A program made the position numbers and the translations under genes. Below, piece after piece: positions 34,546 through 43,363 of a DNA stretch of 64,000 bases; positions within the stretch are counted from its first letter, which is position 1, and each line of letters begins with the position of its first letter. The notes under the pieces are model-generated. The model searched no databases and was not told where the DNA came from. It saw only the letters and a program-made list of their open reading frames with translations. Origin of the DNA: Galeopsis tetrahit (Eukaryota > Streptophyta > Magnoliopsida > Lamiales > Lamiaceae); contig OY776124.1 of the NCBI GenBank assembly GCA_963675135.1, positions 7,950,677 through 8,014,676 on the forward strand, in the 5' to 3' direction.

Positions 34546-35340
34546 TCACAGAGTTCCATCATCCTGAGGAGCAATGCCATACTGAGCCCAGACCCTCTTC
34601 TTCAGCTCCCAAACATCCTTGTTGGAGCCTTTAGGGCCTATCTTCATCTTCTCCATCTTCATGATGTTGATGAACTCCTCCAGAATCTTCCCTTCATCAA
34701 TCAAGTTCCCATTGAACTTGGGAGGCATGTACATAATTGGACCAGGGGCCTTGAACTCCACTCTTGCCATCTCAGCTGCTGCAAACAGCTTTTGGTAGAG
34801 GTCCCTGTGGTTCTCAAACATGAACTGAACAAAGATTTCCTCCACACTCTCACCAAGCCACTTTCCAATGACATAGAAGTCATAAACAAAACTTCTTTTG
34901 GCCTCCTCCCATGCATCATTCAGTGAGATTGGAACCCACTTATCATGGTGAGGGTACTGAGTGTCCCATCTTTGCAGCATTTGAGGTTTGAGCCTTCTGT
35001 ATGAAGCCCTCCTTCTTGGAGCTTTGAAGTTTGCCCTTCTCCCATCTCTTGCTTTGTTGGCCTCAACCAATTGATCCATTTTTTCTTTGGCTCTCAAGAG
35101 AGCTAGCTTTTCCTGAGTTTCTGGATCTTTCCCAAATCCTTCTTCAAACAATTTGGAAGGATCATCAGCAAGCTTGGGCACTCCTTCTTCAGGCTCTTTG
35201 TCCTGTACTTCCTCTTCAACTTCTTCAATAGCAGGCATCAGGACTGCTTTCTTCATTCTCTTTGATTTCTTTGCTGGAGTAGATTCTTCAGTTTGAAATT
35301 CTGATGGCAAAGTCAGGCTGGTTGGGAATTCATTGAAGGC
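34546..35340 (-). CDS. Siv-2 env-like downstream frame (after in-frame TAA)
   Basis: About 265 codons open directly after the TAA at 35343-35341 and in the same frame as the 1316-residue ORF. No ATG begins it; the first residues are AFNEFPTSLTLPSEF. It is charged, with KKSKRMKK near the start and a Trp/Tyr-rich middle (RWDTQYPHHDKWVPISLNDAW), ending at TL-stop. Either the upstream TAA is a recent nonsense change in a longer protein or the stop is read through. Function unknown. Confidence 0.55.
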   Translation of the reverse strand, partial: AFNEFPTSLTLPSEFQTEESTPAKKSKRMKKAVLMPAIEEVEEEVQDKEPEEGVPKLADDPSKLFEEGFGKDPETQEKLALLRAKEKMDQLVEANKARDGRRANFKAPRRRASYRRLKPQMLQRWDTQYPHHDKWVPISLNDAWEEAKRSFVYDFYVIGKWLGESVEEIFVQFMFENHRDLYQKLFAAAEMARVEFKAPGPIMYMPPKFNGNLIDEGKILEEFINIMKMEKMKIGPKGSNKDVWELKKRVWAQYGIAPQDDGTL

Positions 35341-38300
35341 TTACAGTTCCTTCCTCTTTCTTTCAGATGACCTTGTCACCTTCCCCCTCACTTCAGCAAC
35401 CTTCTCTTGAGGTTCAAGTCCTGTAGACTCACCACCTGGCCTTTGAAGCTTTCTTGCCTGACTTTCCATAGCTGATACCATGGATTCCTTGACAGCTATT
35501 TGTATCTGCTCTTCCTCATTTAAATCTTCAACATTCATTGGGCCTTTGCCTTTCCCAATGTCTTCTACTGCTTCCTCCTCAACTTCAGGGGCCTTCTCAT
35601 TTCCCTTGGATTCACCAATCACCAAGGTTCCCTTTGCCCTTGCTCTCTGTCTTTCCCCCTTTTTGGCATTATCAAAACACTGGGGCTTCAATTCACTCAT
35701 AGTGACAGAGAGATGTGAGTGGGAATGGGTGAGGGACTTCAATTCCTGCAGTAGATAAACATTCTCATCATGAATGTTTTGCATTTTATCATCTGCCATG
35801 CTAAAAAAGGTGTGAACAGGCTTCATCTTCTGGGAAACTATGGCATCCAATGTGGCTTTCAGTGATTGATCAAGTTTGGCCTGAAGTTGTTTAGTGAGAT
35901 TGGCCACAACTTGATCAGAGACTTTGGCCATGAGTTCAACAGTGAACTTCTCAGCAGCTTCCTTCACCATTGCAGCTTTTAACTCTGCTGCCTTCTTTCT
36001 CTGTGCTGCTGTCCTCTGCCTTAAAGCATCCTTGATTGTCTTTCTCAATGCCTTTACATTGTGCTTGTACAAAGTTTTGAGACCCTGCTGCTCTTTCTTC
36101 ACAGATCTAGTGAATATACCCATAGCATCTTTGGCTTTTGTTACTTCAGTTGAAACTGTTTGCAGTCCAGTTTCAACTCCACAAAGTCTTGCATCAATAG
36201 TAGGTAAGATCACTCCTTCAGACCCTGTGAGCCTCATCTCCACAGAGGCTAGAGTCTTCCCTTGGCCATCTAGGGTATCAGCAGTGGTTGCATGAGCCTT
36301 CTCAATTTCCCTGACCAGTGTGTCCAACTTTCCTGACTGCTCTTCAATGATGGATGCAGTCTGAGTAGCCATCTGAAAGTGAGCCTCAGAGGTGTTGGCC
36401 TGTTCAAAGTAGATTTGGTTAAGTGTGGACACATTTGCTGATACTGCTTGAAGATCAGTGGCAGCTTCAACTGGTATATCTGTCAGGGAGGCATCTGCAA
36501 AAATCTGTTCAAGAGTAACAGCAACTGAATCTGCAAAACTAATAGGGTTAGTAAAAACTCCCTCAGCACCCTCTATTTCTTTTTCTCCCATAAGGTCTGA
36601 TACATCAGCACCTTTTCTCTCATTTTCAACTGTATTCTTTTCTTCTTCCTTTTCAAGAGACAACCTCACATTCACTGGAGAATCAGGCCTCCTTTCACCA
36701 AGGGATTCATCAAGTTCAGATTTGACTTGAAGAATAGCCTGACTCTCATATTGGGCTGCACCCAATATTTCTACTTCCTCTCCCTCTATTTGTGGTGCAC
36801 TCAAGGAACCAGTGATCACACACTCCTCATCATCACCTCCCTCTGATTTTTCAGCACTCTCAGCCTTTTCAACTCCTTCAAAACCTGACACCTCTATATC
36901 CTCAGCAGGATCCACAGAGGGCAGTTGTTGGGAGATCACAGTGCTTGGGCATCCCAAGTCCACTGAGTCATCCTGAATGACTAAAGGCTGGTCAATGTCC
37001 AACTTGCCTGACATTGATGAGGCTTTAGCCAAACCAGCTTCTCCTATGGAAGTCTCAGCATTGTCAAGCTGTGCCTCAGGTTCAAAGGAACCATCCTTGG
37101 CCAATGCATCTTGGACTGAGTCACCATCTTTGGTCAACTCCTCTGAATGATCAGAGTCCTTTACAGAATGAAAAGTCAAGTAATGTACCTGAGCTGAGTT
37201 GATACCAGGGGGATTGGGATTGGTGTGATCATCATCATCATCATCATCATTATCAGATGGACTATCAGGGTGCCTGAGTCCTTGTGCAATTCTTTCTTTC
37301 TCAGCTTGCACCTTTTCTGAGACAATTGTGCAAAACAGGGCCTCAGTGGTTAACACACTGGATTTCTTCACATTTGCAAAGTTTAAGAGCCTGTTCTCTT
37401 CAACTTGCCACCAGCTTGCTCCTTTGTCCTGAATAGCTTGAGCTATTTCCACCATAGTTCTATCCTTGATCTCAACAAGAGCTCTGAGATCATAGAACTG
37501 TTGCTGCAGTCTAGGATAGTCCTTCAACCCTGGGTAAAGAGCATCCACATTAGCCTTGGCAATCTGCCTTAGCATCCCCTCATAAGTGTATTCTTCACCA
37601 CTTTCATCTTCAGAAGAGTTGGATTCAGGAGGGTTGGAATGGGATTCAGGTATGTTGGGTTCAGAAGGGTTGGGGTCAGGAGAAATTAAAGCAAGTTGGG
37701 ATTCAGGTGCTTTTGAGAGCAATGTGCCTGAAGAGGTAATTGGAATGGCTGGAATGGGTGGGAAACCAACTTGATCACCTTCTTGAAGGGCAGTTTCAAG
37801 AAGTTTGGTATAAGAGAGGAGTCTAGGATCAAGTGGGGAAAAGGGTCTGTCTTCAAGATTTACCAAATCAGCCAGCACATCAATACCTGATCTATCAGGT
37901 GCACCTTCAGGGGAGTATACCTTCTTGGCAATGATTGGTGCATCTTCAGGAGTCTTGCACTCCTCTTCTTCTTGCCTTGGAGATATTCTTTGAGATTGAA
38001 TATCAGGAGAGTTGGCTTCAGGGCTGTTGGGTTTGGACTTGGATTTAGACTTGCTGGCCTGTCTAATCTCCTTGAAGAACTCTTTCTTTTGCTTTTCTTC
38101 CTCCATCAACCTTTGCTTCTCAGAGGTCTTGATGATTCTTCTTTTTCTTTCATACCTTGTTGGCTGGTCAAGGTCTCTGAATTCAGTTATGCTCTCAGGC
38201 TGTAGGGGGACAATTTCTCTGAATACTTCACCCTCTTCAGGAGGGTTGACTCCTTCCTCAGCAACCTTTTCTATTTCCTCAGAAGTGGCTCCTCCACTTC

Positions 38301-39291
38301 TTGACTGATTCTCTGGTGAAGATTCATGCAAAATCTTCTTCATTTTCTTCATTTTTGGTTGAGCTTTTGGTGGCTGGGCTTTTCTCTTTCTTGGAGAGGC
38401 TCTTGTTGCTGGTACAGTTGTGATGGCCTTCTTTGAAGCTGCATCCTGCTTCCTCTTCTCTGTTTTAGAAGACAGCTTCCTAAACATAACCTTTTGAGCT
38501 GGAAAAGGCTTTGGCTTAGCTTGGAGGTGGGTGTAATGTGCAAATCTTTCCAAGAGTAGGCTTGCTCTTGTGCAGAACTGGAGTTTTCCTTCAACCACCA
38601 CCTTGTGGTGTTTCACCTCCTTGAACTTGAACTTTTCATTCATCATCTTGTCAAGAATGAATTTCTTCCAGTTGAACTTGACTCTCTTCTCAGCAGAGTC
38701 AATTACAGCAGCCATCACTCTTAATTTGGGCATACTGATTTGTTCTACACTCCCTGAGTGGCTCAATAGGCTTTTAACAACACAATCAAACAAATGCCTA
38801 AACACTGGCTTTAAAGTGTTTTTGTTTTGAGCACTCACAACCTTTTTAGGTTCTATCATCCAAGAATAATAAAACTCCTGATCATCTTCTTCCTTGTACA
38901 ATTCAGGATTCATACCTTCAGAAGGTAGCCCAAAGCTAGCTTCTAGGTCTTCTGCAGTGAAGATGATTGTATGCTGAGTTTCTTCTTCTGCATCTTCTTC
39001 AGCATATGTGAGCTTTGTGCACACATCCCCCTTCTTGCCCTTCCATCTTAGATGGGCAAAGAATTCTGCCATACATGGATTTAGGCATGAGTCAGGCTTG
39101 GTGCCAAGAAATTTTTCTAGGCCTGCTTCCCTAAGCCAATGGAGTACTGGCTCAATCTCCTTGTCTAGGCTGTCAAAAGCAACCAGCTTTTCAAACCATA
39201 AGGAGTTTGGGTTACTGAGATAAGAGAAATCAATGTCCAGGGAGGAATCATTGAAATCTACAAGTTCTTCTCTCTTGAGTTTTGGTGCCAT
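35341..39291 (-). CDS. Siv-2 env-like ORF, 1316 aa
   Basis: ATG at 39291. N-terminal about 260 residues (DFSYLSNPNSLWFEKLVAF, EAGLEKFLGTKPDSCLNPCM, YYSWMIEPKKV) resemble the plant transposon-type domain found in the extra ORF of Sirevirus-like elements. Residues about 270-450 are Lys/Pro/Ser rich, 450-900 acidic and low complexity, and 930-1200 helical coiled coil (KEQQGLKTLYKHNVKALRK). The C-terminus is basic. I see no signal peptide and no clear membrane span, so the label env-like is by lineage position only. It lies 673 bp after pol and is not a host gene. Confidence 0.75.
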   Translation of the reverse strand: MAPKLKREELVDFNDSSLDIDFSYLSNPNSLWFEKLVAFDSLDKEIEPVLHWLREAGLEKFLGTKPDSCLNPCMAEFFAHLRWKGKKGDVCTKLTYAEEDAEEETQHTIIFTAEDLEASFGLPSEGMNPELYKEEDDQEFYYSWMIEPKKVVSAQNKNTLKPVFRHLFDCVVKSLLSHSGSVEQISMPKLRVMAAVIDSAEKRVKFNWKKFILDKMMNEKFKFKEVKHHKVVVEGKLQFCTRASLLLERFAHYTHLQAKPKPFPAQKVMFRKLSSKTEKRKQDAASKKAITTVPATRASPRKRKAQPPKAQPKMKKMKKILHESSPENQSRSGGATSEEIEKVAEEGVNPPEEGEVFREIVPLQPESITEFRDLDQPTRYERKRRIIKTSEKQRLMEEEKQKKEFFKEIRQASKSKSKSKPNSPEANSPDIQSQRISPRQEEEECKTPEDAPIIAKKVYSPEGAPDRSGIDVLADLVNLEDRPFSPLDPRLLSYTKLLETALQEGDQVGFPPIPAIPITSSGTLLSKAPESQLALISPDPNPSEPNIPESHSNPPESNSSEDESGEEYTYEGMLRQIAKANVDALYPGLKDYPRLQQQFYDLRALVEIKDRTMVEIAQAIQDKGASWWQVEENRLLNFANVKKSSVLTTEALFCTIVSEKVQAEKERIAQGLRHPDSPSDNDDDDDDDHTNPNPPGINSAQVHYLTFHSVKDSDHSEELTKDGDSVQDALAKDGSFEPEAQLDNAETSIGEAGLAKASSMSGKLDIDQPLVIQDDSVDLGCPSTVISQQLPSVDPAEDIEVSGFEGVEKAESAEKSEGGDDEECVITGSLSAPQIEGEEVEILGAAQYESQAILQVKSELDESLGERRPDSPVNVRLSLEKEEEKNTVENERKGADVSDLMGEKEIEGAEGVFTNPISFADSVAVTLEQIFADASLTDIPVEAATDLQAVSANVSTLNQIYFEQANTSEAHFQMATQTASIIEEQSGKLDTLVREIEKAHATTADTLDGQGKTLASVEMRLTGSEGVILPTIDARLCGVETGLQTVSTEVTKAKDAMGIFTRSVKKEQQGLKTLYKHNVKALRKTIKDALRQRTAAQRKKAAELKAAMVKEAAEKFTVELMAKVSDQVVANLTKQLQAKLDQSLKATLDAIVSQKMKPVHTFFSMADDKMQNIHDENVYLLQELKSLTHSHSHLSVTMSELKPQCFDNAKKGERQRARAKGTLVIGESKGNEKAPEVEEEAVEDIGKGKGPMNVEDLNEEEQIQIAVKESMVSAMESQARKLQRPGGESTGLEPQEKVAEVRGKVTRSSERKRKEL

Positions 39292-39964
39292 GGATAGATT
39301 TGAGAGAAGGAAGGTTTTGGAGAAAAGTTGCAGGTTTAGAGGTTTTGAGACTTCAAAGGGTTTGGGAATTATGAGTGCGTAGGGATGGTGGTGAAAATTG
39401 AGAGGTTTATATATGGAAGGGATTTATTAACTGTTGGGTAATGGAATGTAACAGTGGGTAATTTGAAAAACCGTTTGAATATAGTGGGGTAGTGGACTTT
39501 CAATGGTTCGATGGAGTTTTGAATGCAATTTAATGGTTTGGATGAAGGCTCAAGAATTCATGCAATCTTATTAAGATTTCTGCATTAAATGCTGATTTGC
39601 CTTTTTGGGTTTAAAAATCTTTATAACACACTCCATCCTAAAATGGCCTACTCTTAGACCAAGAAACCTCTTAAATGTCTAATCAATGCTAATAATAGCA
39701 ATGATTATCCAATTAACTAGGACAAACATCCTGAGATGTGCTTTGGTTTCTGTGTGGACCAAATTGCCTGATTATTTTGCCTGAGTGGGTCCCAAAGTTG
39801 CTGACTGGGTCCCACTTGGACAAATCCCCTGACCAACATTGCTGATCACTCTAGGGACAACCTTGCTGAGTTTCCCTCTGTGGCTGACAGCTTCAATGAG
39901 GTTGGTCAACTTTGCTGAGGTTCCATTTTGATGAACTTTCCCTTTCATATGAGTTATACTCTCC
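39292..39964 (-). other. Siv-2 spacer between pol and env-like ORF
   Basis: 673 bp without a convincing coding frame; repeated GGGACAA / TTGCTGA words. May carry a splice acceptor or promoter for the env-like ORF, but none can be identified. Confidence 0.5.
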
Positions 39965-42900
39965 TCATTTGTCCATCTTGCCTGGATCAAGTAACCCTAA
40001 TTCAGCTGACAGTTCCAAGAACCTTGCTTCAGCTAGGGGCTTGGTCAGAATATCAGCTTTTTGCTTATCAGTGTGAATTTTGACAAGCTTGATATCTTTC
40101 TTTTCCACATGATCCCTTATGAAATGATGCTTGATATCCACATGCTTGCATCTGGTGTGGAGCACTGGATTCTGTGAGATAGCAATTGCACTATTGTTGT
40201 CACAGAATATGGGCACTTCATTTGTGATTACTTTGTAATCTCTTAATTGTTGCCTGAGCCATAGAATCTGAGCACAGCAACTTCCAGCAGCTACATACTC
40301 AGCTTCAGTTGTTGAAGTTGCAACTGTATTTTGCTTCTTTGAGAACCATGAGATAAGCTTGCTGCCCAAGAATTGACAAGTTCCTGAGGTGGATTTTCTG
40401 TCTATTCTACATCCTCCATAGTCTGCATCTGAATATCCAGTAAGCTCAATGTTATCATTAGCTGGATACCATAATCCAAGATTCTCAGATCCCTTGAGAT
40501 ATCTTAGAATCCTCTTGGCAGCATCAAGATGGCTCTTCTTTGGATTTGCTTGAAATCTTGCACACACTCCAACTGCAAATGTGATATCAGGCCTGCTTGC
40601 AGTGAGATATAGCAGTGATCCTATGATTCCTCTGTAGTTAGTGGAGTTTGTTGACTCTCCACCTTCATCAGGATCCATCTTCCAGTTAGTATTCATAGGA
40701 ATTCTGACTGGTTTGCTTGTAGCACATCCAAATTTCTTGATCATGTCCCTTGTATACTTGGCCTGATTGATGAATATTCCCTTCTTTGATTGAGTGACTT
40801 GAAGTCCTAAGAAGAAATTCATCAATCCCATCATGGACATCTCAAATTTGCTTTGCATGAGTTTAGAGAACTTCTCACACAATTTTTCATTTGGAGATCC
40901 AAATATAATGTCATCCACATAGATTTGGACTAACAAAATATCATCTCCTTCACAGATTCTGAACAAGGTTCTGTCAACAGTGCCTTTGACAAAACCATGA
41001 TCTAGAAGAAACTGTGATAAGGTGTCATACCAAGCTCTTGGAGCTTGCTTTAAGCCATAGAGGGCTTTCTTTAATCTGTACACCTTGTCTCCTTCTTCAA
41101 AGCCTGGGGGCTGTTCCACATATACTTCTTCTTTGAGCACCCCATTGAGAAATGCACTCTTCACATCCATTTGATACACCTTGAATCTCATGTGAGCTGC
41201 ATATGCTAGGAAGAGTCTGATTGCCTCAAGTCTGGCCACTGGAGCAAAGGTCTCATCATAATCAATCCCTTCAGATTGACAATATCCTTTGGCCACCAGT
41301 CTTGCTTTGTTTCTCACAATGATGTCATTTTCATTTTTCTTGTTTTTGAATACCCATTTAGTTCCAATGACATCTTGATGGGTTGGCCTGTCTACTAGCT
41401 CCCAAACTTCATTTCTGGTAAATTGATTCAGCTCTTCTTGCATGGCTATGATCCAGTTGGTGTCTTGTAGTGCTTCCTCAATGTCTTTAGGTTCCTGTTC
41501 TGAAAGAAAACAACAAAACAGAGCACTTTCTCCATGAAATCTTCTAGTTTTGATCCCTTCACTTGGATTACCAAGTATCAGGCTAGATGGGTGGTCATGC
41601 AACCATGTCCTTCTAGACCTGATCCTTTCAGGAGGATTGTCCTCATCTGAAGTTGGATCACTAGATTCATTAAATTCAGGAAAGTTAATTGAAGGATCAA
41701 GTTCAGGATCATATTCAGGGGTGTTGTCCTCATTGTCAGATAAGTTGACATATTCATTGGTTCCCCCTTGAATAGTGGATCCATTAACTACCTCAGCATT
41801 GCCTGCTTCTTCATTGGTAGTTGTTACCTGGTTTTGAACTGGGATGGGGTCATTCAGTTCAATTTCTCCTTCAGGTTGGTTGTCTACTGGTTGATTGCTA
41901 TCAGGTAGGTTGTCCAGTTTTTGATTTTCATTAAGTTCAGGCTGGGCAACCTCCACAAACACTGTTTCCTTGCTTTGAAGCCTTAATCTGGTTGTTCTTT
42001 GTGTTATCTCATCAATATTCAGGTTTCTATCCCTGAACTCATTAATAGATTCATCAAACACAACATGAGGTGTTTCTTCCACAATAAGAGTTTTGCAATT
42101 GTAAACTCTGTAAGCCTTGCTGATTTGTGAATATCCAACAAATATTCCTTCATCAGCTTTGCTATCAAAAGCTTTCAATTGCTCTTTCCCATTATTATGA
42201 ATGAAACACTTACAACCAAATATGTGAAAATAAGCAACAGTGGGCAATCTACCTTTCCATATTTGATATGGGGTTTTACCTTGTCCTTTGGTGATTAATG
42301 ACCTGTTTTGAGTGTGACATGCAGTGCTAATGGCTTCAGCCCAGAACCTTTTAGGCAGTTTGGATTCAGCAATCAAGGTTCTAGCTGCCTCCTTCAAGGT
42401 CCTGTTCCTTCTTTCAGCAACCCCATTTTGTTGAGGTGTTCTTGCTGCTGAAGTTTCATGAGTGATGCCATTTTTGCTGCAATACTCATTGATGTATGAG
42501 TTAATGAACTCAGTGCCTTTGTCAGATCTGATTTTGACAATGTTTAGGCCCTTTTCATTGCTTAATCTTATCATCAATTGAGGTAGTTTGACTTGGGTCT
42601 CCTTTTTGTTCAGCAAGAATACTACCCAAGTGTACCTGGAAAAATCATCAACAACAACTAAAGCATATTTTCTTCCATTTAAACTTACTGGGATTATTGG
42701 TCCAAATAAATCCATATGCAATAGTTGAAGGACTCTCTCAGTTGAAATGACAGGTTTTCCTTTGAATGAGGCTTTGATCTGCTTTCCTTCCTGACATGGC
42801 TGGCATATATGTTCTTTGGTGAACACTTGATTTGGCAGCCCTTTAACTAGAGAGTTTCTTGCAATCTTGTTGATGTTTTTGAAGTTCAGGTGATTCAGTC

Positions 42901-43363
42901 TCTTGTGCCATAGCCAGCTTTGCTCATTTGTGCTTTTGGCAACAAGACAGACTGCTTCAGGAGTTTTGCTCCAATCTGCAAAATAAACATTTCCCTTTCT
43001 CACCCCTGTTAGTAGCACCTGTTGTGTTGATTTGTTTTTTATAGTACATTTATTTGGTGCAAATTCAACACAATATCCTTTGTCACAAATTTGACTTATA
43101 GACAACAAGTTATATTTTAGGCCTAGAACATATGAGACATCAGTAATTTTAACACTACCAATGTTTAATGTACCATAGCCTCTTGTGATGCCTTGAGAGC
43201 TGTCTCCAAAAGTTACTGAAGGACCATCTTTTTCTATGAAATCTGAGAGAAGCTCCTTGTTTCCAGTCATGTGCCTTGAACATCCACTGTCCAGGTACCA
43301 TGCTGTTTTCTTGTTGATGCTTCTCTTCTTTTTGGGGTCCTTGCAGTCCTGCAAAGTCAAAAT
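39965..43363 (-). CDS. Siv-2 Pol polyprotein
   Basis: About 1,132 codons, open from 43363 with no ATG at the start, in the -1 frame relative to gag. Domains in order: aspartic protease WYLDSGCSRHMTG (DSG at residues 24-26 counting from 43360); gag-pre-integrase with SWLWHKRLNHLNF and zinc ligands CQPCQEGK; integrase with HMDLFGP, IRSDKGTEF and GVAERRN (DDE residues all present); a variable linker; reverse transcriptase with YVDDIIFG near residue 814; RNase H (TGYSDADYGGC, CKHVDIKHHFIRDHV) to KADILTKPL. All catalytic motifs I can see are intact, unlike Siv-1. Copies RNA to DNA and integrates it. Confidence 0.93.
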   Translation of the reverse strand: MLTLQDCKDPKKKRSINKKTAWYLDSGCSRHMTGNKELLSDFIEKDGPSVTFGDSSQGITRGYGTLNIGSVKITDVSYVLGLKYNLLSISQICDKGYCVEFAPNKCTIKNKSTQQVLLTGVRKGNVYFADWSKTPEAVCLVAKSTNEQSWLWHKRLNHLNFKNINKIARNSLVKGLPNQVFTKEHICQPCQEGKQIKASFKGKPVISTERVLQLLHMDLFGPIIPVSLNGRKYALVVVDDFSRYTWVVFLLNKKETQVKLPQLMIRLSNEKGLNIVKIRSDKGTEFINSYINEYCSKNGITHETSAARTPQQNGVAERRNRTLKEAARTLIAESKLPKRFWAEAISTACHTQNRSLITKGQGKTPYQIWKGRLPTVAYFHIFGCKCFIHNNGKEQLKAFDSKADEGIFVGYSQISKAYRVYNCKTLIVEETPHVVFDESINEFRDRNLNIDEITQRTTRLRLQSKETVFVEVAQPELNENQKLDNLPDSNQPVDNQPEGEIELNDPIPVQNQVTTTNEEAGNAEVVNGSTIQGGTNEYVNLSDNEDNTPEYDPELDPSINFPEFNESSDPTSDEDNPPERIRSRRTWLHDHPSSLILGNPSEGIKTRRFHGESALFCCFLSEQEPKDIEEALQDTNWIIAMQEELNQFTRNEVWELVDRPTHQDVIGTKWVFKNKKNENDIIVRNKARLVAKGYCQSEGIDYDETFAPVARLEAIRLFLAYAAHMRFKVYQMDVKSAFLNGVLKEEVYVEQPPGFEEGDKVYRLKKALYGLKQAPRAWYDTLSQFLLDHGFVKGTVDRTLFRICEGDDILLVQIYVDDIIFGSPNEKLCEKFSKLMQSKFEMSMMGLMNFFLGLQVTQSKKGIFINQAKYTRDMIKKFGCATSKPVRIPMNTNWKMDPDEGGESTNSTNYRGIIGSLLYLTASRPDITFAVGVCARFQANPKKSHLDAAKRILRYLKGSENLGLWYPANDNIELTGYSDADYGGCRIDRKSTSGTCQFLGSKLISWFSKKQNTVATSTTEAEYVAAGSCCAQILWLRQQLRDYKVITNEVPIFCDNNSAIAISQNPVLHTRCKHVDIKHHFIRDHVEKKDIKLVKIHTDKQKADILTKPLAEARFLELSAELGLLDPGKMDK

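Noticed and set aside
35480..38830. Several plus-strand open frames of 60-120 codons
   Set aside because: Shadows of the long env-like ORF on the opposite strand.
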